Shown here in pieces: positions 63,507-64,000 of a stretch of DNA of 64,000 bases; position 1 is the first letter of the stretch; each line of letters begins with the position of its first letter. The notes under the pieces were generated by a model. The model had not been told where the DNA came from. It saw only the letters and a program-made list of their open reading frames with translations, and ran no database searches. The stretch lies in the NCBI GenBank assembly GCA_964019415.1, contig OZ025881.1, forward strand, positions 3,366,265-3,430,264. Direction: 5' to 3'. Source of the stretch: Ianthella basta (lineage: Eukaryota > Porifera > Demospongiae > Verongiida > Ianthellidae). The position numbers were made by a program, and so were the translations under genes.

Positions 63507-64000
63507 GTACGTTATTTATTCCAACTTTATCATTAGCAATAATGTTATGCATTGTCCAATGTTGAAACTAGATATGGGAGTAACTGGAATAGTATTTATA
63601 CACCATGCCTTACTTTTAACACACATAACACTTGCCAATGCAATGTTGTTTTGATTCAGTAGCTACTGGCTCACTATCTGGGGACCCATCACATCTATAT
63701 AAGACTACATACAGCATTCCAAAAGTTGCATAATTGTAACATTACAATTAGATTCCATGAACGCATACAAGTACACTAACTGAAATCCACACTTTTCCTC
63801 CCAATCAGTAAGATAAATATGATGCTTACACACCCACTTGTTAGTTGACCCAAGAGTTGCCACGAACAAAATTACTGCAATTATATTGCAATAATTCTTA
63901 GATCAGCATTCATTAACTCAAGCATCCCAGGTGGCTGACAGGTCATCCTAGTACATTACTTTCTCTGGTTTAGTGGGTATCCAGCAGCCAACATCTTATT
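63507..64000. other. Start of intron 40; nothing recognised
   Basis: AT-rich intron to the window end; no acceptor with a recognisable exon found. Confidence 0.5.

Noticed and set aside
1..64000. tRNA or rRNA genes
   Set aside because: No cloverleaf with A/B box or conserved rRNA segment noticed by eye; a tRNAscan run would be needed to exclude them.

Overview
The window is animal genomic DNA. It is dominated by one giant, multi-exon, plus-strand gene that runs off both ends, and every intron of appreciable size is packed with transposable elements. The introns are canonical GT-AG, from about 65 bp to about 8.6 kb. Penelope, Helitron/Pif1, Crypton-like, pogo-like and MITE-type elements are present, with long CA/GT microsatellites. 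This fits an invertebrate metazoan. A demosponge or another basal marine invertebrate is a guess from the transposon repertoire and is not proven.

Host gene. Forty consecutive internal exons (126-530 to 63373-63506) can be joined with compatible splice phases at all 39 junctions, giving about 2,390 codons with no in-frame stop. The product is an RNF213 (mysterin)-like dynein-type AAA+ protein. It shows the Walker B and sensor I of one AAA module (exons 1-2), a complete second AAA module with GEPGSSKT and VVFMDEAG (exons 5-10), the following degenerate AAA unit (exons 11-14), and then a long helical hinge/shell-like region (exons 15-40). I see no RING or RZ-type zinc finger in the stretch where the human protein carries its E3 centre. 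This is the main biological question raised by the window.

Intron contents, left to right. 4.3-6.3 kb: direct hairpin repeats and two perfect palindromes around a broken Crypton-like recombinase fragment. 6.4-8.4 kb: tandem repeats and a large palindrome. 8.7-9.7 kb: decayed Helitron Pif1 helicase. 12.4-13.2 kb: hairpin/X-box repeat. 13.3-18.5 kb: a 5.2-kb DNA transposon carrying a transposase-like pseudogene with an MBD-like start and an apparently intact 132-codon antisense gene; a ~400-bp Helentron-like repeat is inserted in its left part. 19.5-20.2 and 22.2-23.0 kb: inverted copies of a second X-box repeat around the AAA5-like exons. 23.6-24.5 kb: unknown minus-strand coding fragments. 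25.24-29.18 kb: a Penelope-like element as a head-to-head inverted pair flanked by a 14-bp target duplication. 30.4-31.0 kb: pogo-like MITE. 33.0-33.4 kb: 57-bp coding minisatellite. 36.3-36.5 kb: hairpin with a hammerhead-like loop. 39.8-41.8 kb: X-box repeat followed by three Helentron-like units. 42.7-43.8 and 47.4-49.3 kb: deletion derivatives of the 13.3-kb transposon. 44.6-45.9 kb: miniature LTR element. 49.6-56.5 kb: MITEs with nested insertions. 59.0-61.2 kb: Helentron-like unit and a long-TIR element carrying a 101-bp hammerhead-bearing insertion.

Overall the region reads as a conserved immune/lipid-type AAA+ giant gene acting as a sink for elements. Several element copies are nested or have empty-site paralogues within the same window, so insertion order can be read directly.
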